Positions 16,852 through 23,438 of a stretch of DNA of 55,398 nucleotides are shown piece after piece (the first letter of the stretch is position 1; the number at the start of each line of letters is the position of its first letter). The translations under genes and the position numbers were made by a program. The notes beneath the pieces were generated by a model. The model was not told the origin of the DNA. It ran no database searches and saw only the letters and a program-made list of their open reading frames with translations. Location: the NCBI GenBank assembly GCA_003702525.1, contig REGJ01000004.1, forward strand, positions 1 to 55,398, written 5' to 3'. The DNA is from Candidatus Nitrosopumilus sp. Lineage in GTDB: Archaea > Thermoproteota > Nitrososphaeria > Nitrososphaerales > Nitrosopumilaceae.

Positions 16852-17746
16852 CTCCCACTTTTTTCAAAATTTCTTTTGCTCTGTCTCTGATTGTTACTGC
16901 ACTAATTCCCGATACTTCAGAAATTTTTAACTGTGAAACTTTTTTTCCGTTTTTAATGGATGCAAGATATGTTGCAGCAGCTGCCATTGCCATGGGGTTT
17001 TTACTAGCTGATACGCCATTTTTTGCTGACACATCCAAAATTCTGAATGCAAGTCTTTCAGTTTTTTCAGAAAGTTCTACTGCTTTTGCAATTCTTGAGA
17101 CAAACTCTGTTGGCTGATATGCCTCAAGAGACAACTCTAATTCTCTTGCAAGAAATCTGTATGTTCTCTGAATGTTTTTCTTATTCACATTTCCAGCTTT
17201 TGCAACATCTTGTAATGTTCTTGGAGTGTTTGTCATTCTACATGTAATGTATACCGCAGCAGAAAGAATTCCCACAGTAGATCTACCTGCAAGAATTTTC
17301 TTTGCAGCAATTTTTCTAAATAGATACGCAGTTTGTTCAATAACTGACTCTGGAAGACCTAGTTTGGCAGCAATCCCGTCAAGCATAGTGAATGCTTTTT
17401 GAAATGATTTAACAGAATTTGCTGAACGGCTATTCCTGTCCCACATTCTTAGGCGATAAAACATCCTACGATTTTCAGCAGACAGGCCTCTTCCTGTTGC
17501 ATCCTTGTCTTTGGATTCTATGATCGTTGATAAACCCATATCAATCATTTTCAATGAAATTTTCCTTCCTGTTCTGCTATTGTTTTGATATTCCTCTCCT
17601 GTCATTCCTATGCTCTCAGGACCACTATCCACAACTCTTTCAGAAATTACTGAACCACAACTAGTACAAGCAATCTCACCTGTTGCCAAATCTGTAATGA
17701 GTCTATTTTTTTTACAATTCTTTTGATGCACAAGCTCTGTAATCAT
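16835..17746 (-). CDS. Second, divergent transcription factor B (TFB2)
   Basis: A 303-residue TFB with two cyclin folds (SANSVKSFQKAFTMLDGIAAKLGLP... and ...KISEVSGISAVTIRDRAKEIL) and the linker KMIDMGLSTII. Unlike the canonical copy at 10055, its zinc ribbon lacks the first CxxC: the visible ligands are His7, Cys11, Cys27 and Cys30. I place the start at ATG 17746 since the frame upstream encodes the 50-residue zinc-knuckle gene, whose TAA lies one base before. The operon is preceded by the TTAGCACTAG promoter shared across 17.7-38 kb, making TFB2 both a member and a candidate driver of that regulon. Confidence 0.9.
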   Translation of the reverse strand: MITELVHQKNCKKNRLITDLATGEIACTSCGSVISERVVDSGPESIGMTGEEYQNNSRTGRKISLKMIDMGLSTIIESKDKDATGRGLSAENRRMFYRLRMWDRNSRSANSVKSFQKAFTMLDGIAAKLGLPESVIEQTAYLFRKIAAKKILAGRSTVGILSAAVYITCRMTNTPRTLQDVAKAGNVNKKNIQRTYRFLARELELSLEAYQPTEFVSRIAKAVELSEKTERLAFRILDVSAKNGVSASKNPMAMAAAATYLASIKNGKKVSQLKISEVSGISAVTIRDRAKEILKKVGGEIDG

Positions 17747-17747
17747 T

Positions 17748-17900
17748 TTACACTCTCCACAAAAGAATACCACCATCTTCACATGAAATTCTAAATTCAT
17801 CTGAATCAATTTTCAAATTCCCACAGTTAATACAAATTTTTATATGATTGTTTTTTATTTTTAATCTGACTCTATTTTTTTGAACTATCTCTTGTTTCAT
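17748..17900 (-). CDS. Zinc-knuckle micro-protein heading the TFB2 operon
   Basis: A 50-residue basic protein, first gene of an operon with TFB2, which starts one base after its stop. It has CINCG (C23, C26) and Cys40, resembling half of a zinc ribbon, and a basic N-terminus (KNRVRLKIKNN). Start ATG 17900 lies 57 bases after the beginning of a TTAGCACTAG box and about 28 after the TATA box TTAAATAAT, exactly the spacing of its fellow genes, which strongly supports it. Function unknown; a partner of the reduced TFB2 ribbon is conceivable. Confidence 0.6.
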   Translation of the reverse strand: MKQEIVQKNRVRLKIKNNHIKICINCGNLKIDSDEFRISCEDGGILLWRV

Positions 17901-17918
17901 GAATTAATTATGTCTTAA

Positions 17919-17957
17919 AATTATTTAAGAGAAAGAAAATATTTTTTCTAGTGCTAA
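17919..17957 (-). promoter_or_regulatory. TTAGCACTAG promoter of the TFB2 operon
   Basis: Perfect distal box TTAGCACTAG at 17957-17948, weak proximal position (TTTCTTTCTC, 17938-17929), TATA box TTAAATAATT at 17928-17919, ATG at 17900. Box-to-ATG distance is 57 bases. Confidence 0.75.
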
Positions 17958-17958
17958 T

Positions 17959-18189
17959 TTACTCTATGTGCATCTGTTTTTTATATCCTATTAAAATAAA
18001 TAAAATTCCTAATATGATTACACCGATAGATATTTTCTCAGATGTAATTTCCGATGATGTGTAAAAATGATGTACAAAATCAGGCCCCCAGACAATTAGA
18101 TTTTGGATTGGTATAATGGCTGCCGAAATTAAAAAAATCACCCCAAAGGCGGTTAAAATATTTGGTTTGTATGGTTTTAATTTAAACAA
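17959..18189 (-). CDS. Small two-helix membrane protein
   Basis: A 76-residue protein with two hydrophobic segments (about 12-34 and 52-68) separated by a short outside loop, and a short charged tail. It starts with TTG 18189, four bases after the stop of the 46-residue gene, so the two form an operon under the boxed promoter at 18354. No family recognised. Small two-helix proteins are also found elsewhere in this regulon (21846) and may be part of a membrane response. Confidence 0.6.
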   Translation of the reverse strand: MFKLKPYKPNILTAFGVIFLISAAIIPIQNLIVWGPDFVHHFYTSSEITSEKISIGVIILGILFILIGYKKQMHIE

Positions 18190-18193
18190 TTTA

Positions 18194-18334
18194 TTATGAA
18201 ACAGCTACTACAGTGGCTACGGTGTGCTCTAAATCTTTACTCTTTGATAATTTTTTTGAAATCATTTCAAATAACTCTTCTTCAGTTTGTACAATTGCTG
18301 CATATGTTGATTCTAATTCATTTGGTTGTTCCAT
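18194..18334 (-). CDS. Micro-protein of unknown function (46 aa)
   Basis: A 46-residue acidic, helical protein (MEQPNELESTYAAIVQTEEEL... VATVVAVS). No motif recognised. The evidence that it is real is positional: its ATG lies exactly 57 bases from the start of a perfect TTAGCACTAG box and 29 after the TATA box, and a second gene follows four bases after its stop. Confidence 0.55.
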   Translation of the reverse strand: MEQPNELESTYAAIVQTEEELFEMISKKLSKSKDLEHTVATVVAVS

Positions 18335-18353
18335 ACTCAAATAACGTGATAAT

Positions 18354-18391
18354 GATATTTTAATATGCAAAAAATGTGATTCTAGTGCTAA
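18354..18391 (-). promoter_or_regulatory. TTAGCACTAG promoter of the 46-aa/two-helix operon
   Basis: Perfect distal box at 18391-18382 and TATA box TTAAAATATC at 18363-18354. The proximal position is degenerate (TTTTGCATAT). Distance to ATG 18334 is 57 bases, so the transcript is probably leaderless. Confidence 0.7.
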
Positions 18392-18426
18392 TTCATAACT
18401 GTTTAATCCTATAGATATAAAATTTT

Positions 18427-18464
18427 GGCACTATAGAAATTTTTTGATTTTTATTAAATACTAA
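18427..18464 (+). promoter_or_regulatory. TTGGCACTAT variant promoter of the 18482 operon
   Basis: Distal box TTGGCACTAT at 18427-18436 (8 of 10 to consensus), TATA box ATTAAATACT from 18455, ATG at 18482: 55 bases from the box start. It diverges from the perfect box at 18382-18391. Confidence 0.6.
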
Positions 18465-18481
18465 AAACACCAAATGACCTC

Positions 18482-18841
18482 ATGCCTCATATAGTATTTG
18501 AAAACAAAATTGATCTGGATGTTTTTTCAAAAAAGTTTTTACCAATATTCAAAAGAGATTCAACACTAATTAAAATTCAAACAATATTTGTTGACAAGGA
18601 TAATTTTACTGCATTACTTCCAACAGTAGTTATTGATGAACACCATCAAGAATTTTTAATTGAGATTTCTACTAGAAAAGATAAAACAACAATACGTCTT
18701 TACCCCAATACTGATCCTGAAAAAACTGATGGCATAAAAATGGCAATGGCATTACTTGCAAAACAAATCCTGGATAATTACCCTGACTTTAAAATCACAA
18801 AGACAAATTTATCAAACTATTTGGGAGTGGTTGTTGCATAA
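18482..18841 (+). CDS. Conserved hypothetical protein, partner of SRPBCC gene
   Basis: A 119-residue soluble alpha/beta protein (HIVFENKIDLDVFSKKFLPIF..., KTTIRLYPNTDPEKTDGIKMAMALLAKQIL). No recognised family. Its stop overlaps the start of the SRPBCC gene by one base (TAATG), so both are made from one mRNA. The boxed promoter upstream places it in the 17.7-38 kb regulon. Confidence 0.65.
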   Translation: MPHIVFENKIDLDVFSKKFLPIFKRDSTLIKIQTIFVDKDNFTALLPTVVIDEHHQEFLIEISTRKDKTTIRLYPNTDPEKTDGIKMAMALLAKQILDNYPDFKITKTNLSNYLGVVVA

Positions 18842-19293
18842 TGAAGCAATTCACTCTTCAAAGATTTTCCAAACTCACTCAGTCACATATTTTTCAAATC
18901 AGCACTGATATAGAAAACTTTCATAATATTATGCCTGATTATTTTAAATCTCTTGATGTCATTGAAGAAAATAAATATGGTAAAATTGTTGATGAAAAAA
19001 TAAATTTCCTAGGCATTACAATTCAAATTAAAACAAAACACATTATCATTTACCCACATATTCACGAAGTTCATATCCTTACGGGCCCTCTTAAAGGAAC
19101 GTCTTTTATTGAATTGTATGTCTCTTCAAGCGGCGGTACATCTGTCTCTATTGATATTAATTTACAATTCTCTGGAATCTTCAAATTAATATCATTTCTA
19201 GAGGATTTTATGGCAAAAAAAATGTCTAACACCATGGATGAATTTATCCAATCTGTGGAGATGTATTCTGAGAAGAAAATGCTCTCAAAATAG
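18841..19293 (+). CDS. SRPBCC (START/polyketide cyclase-like) ligand-binding protein
   Basis: A 150-residue protein beginning FTLQRFSKLTQSHIFQISTDIENFHNIMPDYFKSLDV, the usual opening helix-strand of SRPBCC domains, with a long C-terminal helix (KMSNTMDEFIQSVEMYSEKK). These domains bind hydrophobic ligands in a deep pocket. In bacterial clusters controlled by B12 light sensors, SRPBCC proteins sit with a photolyase, an SDR and a flavin oxidoreductase, as here. The ligand is unknown. Confidence 0.75.
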   Translation: MKQFTLQRFSKLTQSHIFQISTDIENFHNIMPDYFKSLDVIEENKYGKIVDEKINFLGITIQIKTKHIIIYPHIHEVHILTGPLKGTSFIELYVSSSGGTSVSIDINLQFSGIFKLISFLEDFMAKKMSNTMDEFIQSVEMYSEKKMLSK

Positions 19294-19378
19294 GAATATT
19301 TTTCAGAAATCATGGTAAAAATTATCTCTAATTAAAATCCCCTTTTTGTAAACCACAGTTTGTTTGCATTCAAAAAAG

Positions 19379-19416
19379 TTAGCACTATTAAATAATTTTA
19401 TCTCTAGATAAATATG
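19379..19416 (+). promoter_or_regulatory. Paired-box promoter of the phytoene-desaturase-like gene
   Basis: Distal TTAGCACTAT at 19379-19388, proximal TTATCTCTAG at 19398-19407 (19 bp apart), TATA box ATAAATATG from 19408, ATG at 19436 (57 bases from distal box). Confidence 0.7.
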
Positions 19417-19435
19417 AAAAATTCTTTAAGAAATC

Positions 19436-20788
19436 ATGCAAGATGAAATCTTTATCATTGGAGCAGGTGTGGGGGGGCTCACTACTGGCGCTTTATTGGC
19501 AAATCAAGGGAAAACTGTTCGTGTTTTAGAAAAATCCTCTAAATTAGGCGGTAGAACCGCTTCAATGATTTACAAAAATCACATTTTAGATAATGGTTTT
19601 CACATAATGCCATTTTACAAAAAGTCTGCCATATTCAGTGTATTAAAAAAAATTGGCATTGAATCAAGACTGAAACTTGCAAAGGTTGATGATATTGCAT
19701 TCCATTCTGACACTGGTTTTCACAAATATCCTAAGGGCATGGGTGATCTACTACAACTTTCTTTAATTCCCCTCAAAAGCAGAATACGTCTGCTAAAATT
19801 GTTGCTTCCAATGGCTTTTACCTCCATTGAAAAAACTGAAGAATGGGATGAAAAATCACTTACTGAAATTACAGAAAAACTTGACCCTGACACAAAAGCA
19901 TTTTTTGAGGCTGTATGCATGTTAGCATTTGCAGATACAGCTGATCATATTTCCTTAGGTGAATTTGCAAGAACTATCATCCGTGCTAATCCGTTCAAAG
20001 GAGGGACCAGTGAATTCGCATATCCTGACGATGGTGGATATGATTCAATTTCAAAGGTTCTATCTGATTATATTGTAGAAAAAAATGGTACAGTAGAAAC
20101 TAAACAGAAAGTTAAAAAAATTGTTATTGAAAATTCAAAAGTTGTTGGTATAGTTTTAGAAAACATTCAAGGTGATGATGAATTTATTCCAACTGATTGT
20201 GTCGTTGTTTCATACCCTGCATATATGGCATTAAATCAGTTATTTGATAAGGATGCTATTGATAGAAATTTTGTAGAAAAAATTAATCGCTTAGATAAAA
20301 AAACTGCTGTAGTTGAAGTTCATTTTGCACTTAATTCAAAAATTGACAATCGACAAGTAGTTTTTCCTGTTGGTGACCATTATGCTACCAAAGGCATATT
20401 CTTCATTTCAAATATTACTCCGTCTGTTTCCCCTCCTGGCGAACATTTGATAATTGCTGGTACTCCTGTAGATTCATCCGTTGCAGATGATTCAAAGAAA
20501 ATAAAACAAATAGTACAATTAATGAAAGAAGAAATCTCATCAATATATCCAAATTTCAACTCTTCCTTGTTGTGGGAGAGGCCTATGGCTTGGAAATTAG
20601 TTGAATCTGTAGTAAAAGAACCTGGAATGGTGTGGAAATCAAAGATGCCTCACCAAATTCCAGGCATAGAAGGCTTGTTTTTTGTAGGTGATTCTACTGT
20701 TAGTTATGGAATTGGAACTGATTCTGCAGCACATAGTTCTATCTTATGTCAACCAAAGATTGAATCTTATCTTAAAATAAAAAATTAG
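19436..20788 (+). CDS. Phytoene-desaturase-like FAD-dependent oxidoreductase
   Basis: A 450-residue flavoprotein of the amine oxidase/phytoene dehydrogenase superfamily. The N-terminal dinucleotide-binding motif is IIGAGVGGLTTGALLANQG with the acidic strand end RVLEKSSKLGGRT. The C-terminal FAD motif is GLFFVGDSTVSYGIGTDSAAHS. It probably oxidises or isomerises a hydrophobic (perhaps isoprenoid) substrate. No phytoene synthase or lycopene cyclase is in the window, so carotenoid biosynthesis is not shown. It sits back to back (tail to tail) with the B12 photosensor candidate at 20790, and both have the shared promoter box. Confidence 0.85.
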   Translation: MQDEIFIIGAGVGGLTTGALLANQGKTVRVLEKSSKLGGRTASMIYKNHILDNGFHIMPFYKKSAIFSVLKKIGIESRLKLAKVDDIAFHSDTGFHKYPKGMGDLLQLSLIPLKSRIRLLKLLLPMAFTSIEKTEEWDEKSLTEITEKLDPDTKAFFEAVCMLAFADTADHISLGEFARTIIRANPFKGGTSEFAYPDDGGYDSISKVLSDYIVEKNGTVETKQKVKKIVIENSKVVGIVLENIQGDDEFIPTDCVVVSYPAYMALNQLFDKDAIDRNFVEKINRLDKKTAVVEVHFALNSKIDNRQVVFPVGDHYATKGIFFISNITPSVSPPGEHLIIAGTPVDSSVADDSKKIKQIVQLMKEEISSIYPNFNSSLLWERPMAWKLVESVVKEPGMVWKSKMPHQIPGIEGLFFVGDSTVSYGIGTDSAAHSSILCQPKIESYLKIKN

Positions 20789-20789
20789 A

Positions 20790-21632
20790 TTAAACCTTTC
20801 TTAAAATTTTAGGTACTTCTTCTAGGCCACAATCTGCAATTACTTCTCCTGCAAATTTGGGGATTTTTTCTCCCTGTAATGCGTACCCTCCAATTAGAAT
20901 GGGCATATCTTTATGATCTTTAATTTTTTTAACTAGTCTTTGCCCTGCTGAAATATTATCTTCTAGCGTAATTGAAACTAAAACCACATCTGGTTTATTG
21001 TTATCAATGAAACTTAGAATTGATTCTGTTGGAATTGATGTTCCCATATTAAAAATTTTGAAACCTTTTATTGAAAGATATGTTTCTAAAACGTCACATC
21101 CTAAATGATGTTCTTCACCTAATGGAACACAAATCATAACTTTCTTTTTATTTCCAGTAGATGACCCTTGGTCCATGATTATTTTAACTAGTGTTTGGGC
21201 AACATTGCTTGCTACATGTTCTGTAGCTATACCCATTTTTCCATTGGCCCACTCATCTCCTATTCTATACATGACCGGTTTTAGGATTTTATCAAAGAAA
21301 TCTGATGAATTAAAAATTTTTGTATATTCTTCATATATTTTCACACAATCTTGAATACTTCCCTCTGTTAATTTTTTGTATAGTTGCTGTTTTGATTTCT
21401 TTGTAGCATCTTCTCTTTTTTTAATATCTTTAGGATTGTATGCTGCTAATGCTGATAACACTTTGGGATCATTTCTGTAATCTACTGGAATGTCATCTTT
21501 GACAACCTCTGAGGCTTTGCCAAGATATTTGATAATTTCTTGTTTTGATGTACTATTTTTTGAATCCCAAACGCTTTTGACTAAATACAAATATTGATCT
21601 GATTTGACTTTTTTTGCACGTAAGTAAACCAT
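20790..21632 (-). CDS. Cobalamin-binding protein with B12-photoreceptor signature
   Basis: The C-terminal 120 residues form a B12-binding Rossmann domain (VMICVPLGEEHHLGCD, an ExHxxG variant of DxHxxG with the lower-ligand His175). It is preceded by the helical B12 cap, which contains W-x9-E-H (Trp128, Glu138, His139), the signature of light-sensing CarH/LitR proteins that hold adenosylcobalamin. Two differences are visible: the residue after Trp128 is Ala, not the upper-ligand His of Thermus CarH, and the N-terminal 80 residues are not a MerR helix-turn-helix (YLRAKKVKSDQYLYLVKSVW...). It may thus signal to a separate DNA-binding partner. It could alternatively be a corrinoid methyltransferase subunit, which the W-x9-E-H makes less likely. 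Confidence 0.82.
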   Translation of the reverse strand: MVYLRAKKVKSDQYLYLVKSVWDSKNSTSKQEIIKYLGKASEVVKDDIPVDYRNDPKVLSALAAYNPKDIKKREDATKKSKQQLYKKLTEGSIQDCVKIYEEYTKIFNSSDFFDKILKPVMYRIGDEWANGKMGIATEHVASNVAQTLVKIIMDQGSSTGNKKKVMICVPLGEEHHLGCDVLETYLSIKGFKIFNMGTSIPTESILSFIDNNKPDVVLVSITLEDNISAGQRLVKKIKDHKDMPILIGGYALQGEKIPKFAGEVIADCGLEEVPKILRKV

Positions 21633-21650
21633 GATTTTACTTGATTGTGT

Positions 21651-21688
21651 ATTATATAACTAATGCTAACATAATTTTCTAGTGCTAA
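21651..21688 (-). promoter_or_regulatory. Paired-box promoter of the cobalamin-binding gene
   Basis: Distal TTAGCACTAG at 21688-21679, proximal TTAGCATTAG at 21669-21660 (19 bp apart), TATA box TTATATAAT at 21659-21651, ATG at 21632 (56 bases). One of the clearest paired sites. Confidence 0.8.
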
Positions 21689-21752
21689 ATCGTGGTCTAA
21701 AATGGAATTTTGTAATGACTTGTTCCTACAATGTGCAGAAAATCATTATAAT

Positions 21753-21790
21753 TTAGCACTAGTAATTATTTTTATCACTAGTTTAAATAA
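21753..21790 (+). promoter_or_regulatory. Paired-box promoter of the membrane protein/SDR operon
   Basis: Distal TTAGCACTAG at 21753-21762, proximal TTATCACTAG at 21772-21781 (19 bp apart), TATA box TTTAAATAA from 21782. The first ATG at the leaderless distance (58 bases) is 21811, which opens an 11-residue leader ORF rather than the main gene at 21846. Confidence 0.8.
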
Positions 21791-21810
21791 TTTGAGAGCG
21801 AAAATCACTC

Positions 21811-21846
21811 ATGTACCAAATATCTCAAAAAAGGAGACATGTCTAA
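21811..21846 (+). CDS. Putative 11-aa leader peptide MYQISQKRRHV
   Basis: An ATG at the position expected for leaderless translation opens an 11-codon basic reading frame whose TAA overlaps the next ATG (TAATG at 21844-21848). A Shine-Dalgarno GGAG (21833-21836) inside it serves ATG 21846. This suggests translational coupling or attenuation. A similar 11-codon ORF precedes the photolyase gene. Confidence 0.35.
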   Translation: MYQISQKRRHV

Positions 21847-22052
21847 TGGACAAAACAATTCTTTTTGCAGGTATCGCTTTGCTAAGTCTAGGTGCTGGAT
21901 TTTTAACTGCACAAAGCTTTGATACATCACTACACTCTGCATTTACAACTGGAGGATATCTATGGTTGGCAATGGGCGGTATAACGATTAGCTTGGGACT
22001 CAAAGCAAAAAAAGATAAAGAAAAACAACAAATGATGGGAGCGTTAAGATAA
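21846..22052 (+). CDS. Small two-helix membrane protein upstream of SDR
   Basis: A 68-residue protein with two hydrophobic segments (ILFAGIALLSLGAGFLTA and YLWLAMGGITISLGL) and a charged tail. I chose ATG 21846 because it is preceded by GGAG at nine bases; the frame is open to 21702 but crosses the promoter. Its stop directly abuts the SDR start at 22053, so the two are co-expressed, and the SDR also has a membrane tail. Confidence 0.65.
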   Translation: MDKTILFAGIALLSLGAGFLTAQSFDTSLHSAFTTGGYLWLAMGGITISLGLKAKKDKEKQQMMGALR

Positions 22053-23432
22053 ATGGAACAAATGGTTTCTCAATCAAATTCTTCCCATTCTAAACCTTTT
22101 TCGATTTTGGTTACTGGTGCCACTGGTTTTATTGGATCAAGATTAATCTCATCACTAGTTTCTTCAGGTTACACTGTAAAGGGGTTGAGTAGAAAGGACC
22201 TACCTGATCATGATGGTGTAAAATATGTCAAAGCAGATGTTTTCAATTTTAATGAATTAAAAAATGCAATGTCTGGTATTGACACTGCATTCTATTTACT
22301 CCACTCTATGGAAGGTGATAAAGGTGATTGGCAAGAATTTGCTACAAGAGAAAAAATTCAATCTCAAAACTTTCTGAGAGCCGCAACTGAATCTGGAGTA
22401 AAGCGAATTATCTATCTTGGTGGTTTGGTTAATGACAGTTTAGATCTTTCCCCCCACATGCGTAGTAGGAAAGAAGTTGGGGAAATTCTTGCATCTGGTA
22501 ACATTCCCGTAACTGAGTTTCGAGCTTCTATAATTATTGGTGCAAAAGGTGGCTCTTATGCTATGCTTCGCTATCTTGTTGAAAGATTAAGAGTTATGGT
22601 TTGTCCATCTTGGGTAAAGTCCTTAGCTCAACCAATTGCAGTAGATGATGTTGTAGAATATCTCACTGAATCTCTCTCAAAACCTGAGACAATTGGAAAG
22701 ATCTTTGAGATTGGTGGTCCTGATAAAATAACTTATGAGGAATTAATGCGTGTATATTCTGCATATCTGAACAAGAATTTGTTTGTCATTCAAATTCCAT
22801 TCTTGACTACTAGATTATCGTCGTATTGGGTTGATCTTATTACTCCTGTAAAGGCATCACTTGCAAGACCTCTGATAGATAGTCTGGTTCATGATACTGT
22901 CGTAACTGATGATTCTATCACAAAAATTATCCCTATACACCTAAAATCTGTTCGTGAAGCAATTGATATTGCCACAAAAGAAATGAAATCAGACCCTCCT
23001 CAAATGGAACAAAGAGAGGAAAAAACTGGTTTCAAAATTAATCAAAAACTGATTCAAGTTTCTCTAATCGCATTAGCTATTATCGGTTCAAGTTACTATT
23101 GGTTAGATGATAGACCTGATGTTTATAACCCACTATGGTTGATTGCTTCTGCAATTTGGTATATTGCAATCGTATCTGGTACCCTACTCATTCACAACAA
23201 AACTCGTTTGGGATACTTAATTGCAGGTGTATTGTCTTGGATTACATTGGCATTTTGGTTGTTTGATAACTACTATGTATTGTTTGACACATCATTGATT
23301 GCAAGTACTCCAAATGAACTAATGATGATAAGAAATTTCATTGGAATATTTGTCGTTGCATTAACTATTGTTGCATCTCACAACTTATTCCACAAGGTAA
23401 TTGATTACCAATACAAAGGCAAACCAATATGA
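22053..23432 (+). CDS. SDR/NAD(P)-binding protein with C-terminal membrane domain
   Basis: Residues 1-310 form an atypical short-chain dehydrogenase/epimerase-like domain: ILVTGATGFIGSRLISSLVSSG is the NAD(P)-binding loop, and AFYLLHSMEG, RIIYLGGLV and FRASIIIGAKGGS follow, as in NmrA/YbjT-type proteins. Residues 330-459 contain about four membrane helices. In bacteria a similar SDR is a standard member of B12-photosensor (LitR) regulated clusters, where SDR proteins with DUF2867-like tails occur. The substrate is unknown. It is co-transcribed with the two-helix protein under the paired-box promoter. Confidence 0.82.
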   Translation: MEQMVSQSNSSHSKPFSILVTGATGFIGSRLISSLVSSGYTVKGLSRKDLPDHDGVKYVKADVFNFNELKNAMSGIDTAFYLLHSMEGDKGDWQEFATREKIQSQNFLRAATESGVKRIIYLGGLVNDSLDLSPHMRSRKEVGEILASGNIPVTEFRASIIIGAKGGSYAMLRYLVERLRVMVCPSWVKSLAQPIAVDDVVEYLTESLSKPETIGKIFEIGGPDKITYEELMRVYSAYLNKNLFVIQIPFLTTRLSSYWVDLITPVKASLARPLIDSLVHDTVVTDDSITKIIPIHLKSVREAIDIATKEMKSDPPQMEQREEKTGFKINQKLIQVSLIALAIIGSSYYWLDDRPDVYNPLWLIASAIWYIAIVSGTLLIHNKTRLGYLIAGVLSWITLAFWLFDNYYVLFDTSLIASTPNELMMIRNFIGIFVVALTIVASHNLFHKVIDYQYKGKPI

Positions 23433-23438
23433 TTGAAT

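Noticed and set aside
17747-17809. 21-residue N-terminal extension of TFB2 containing CGEC
   Set aside because: This stretch is the 3' end of the 50-residue zinc-knuckle gene read in another frame. Its CGEC could tempt one to restore the zinc ribbon, but the spacing to the other ligands is wrong for TFB.
19436-20788. Proof of carotenoid biosynthesis
   Set aside because: Only one phytoene-desaturase-like flavoprotein is present; the superfamily is broad and no phytoene synthase or cyclase gene is in the window.
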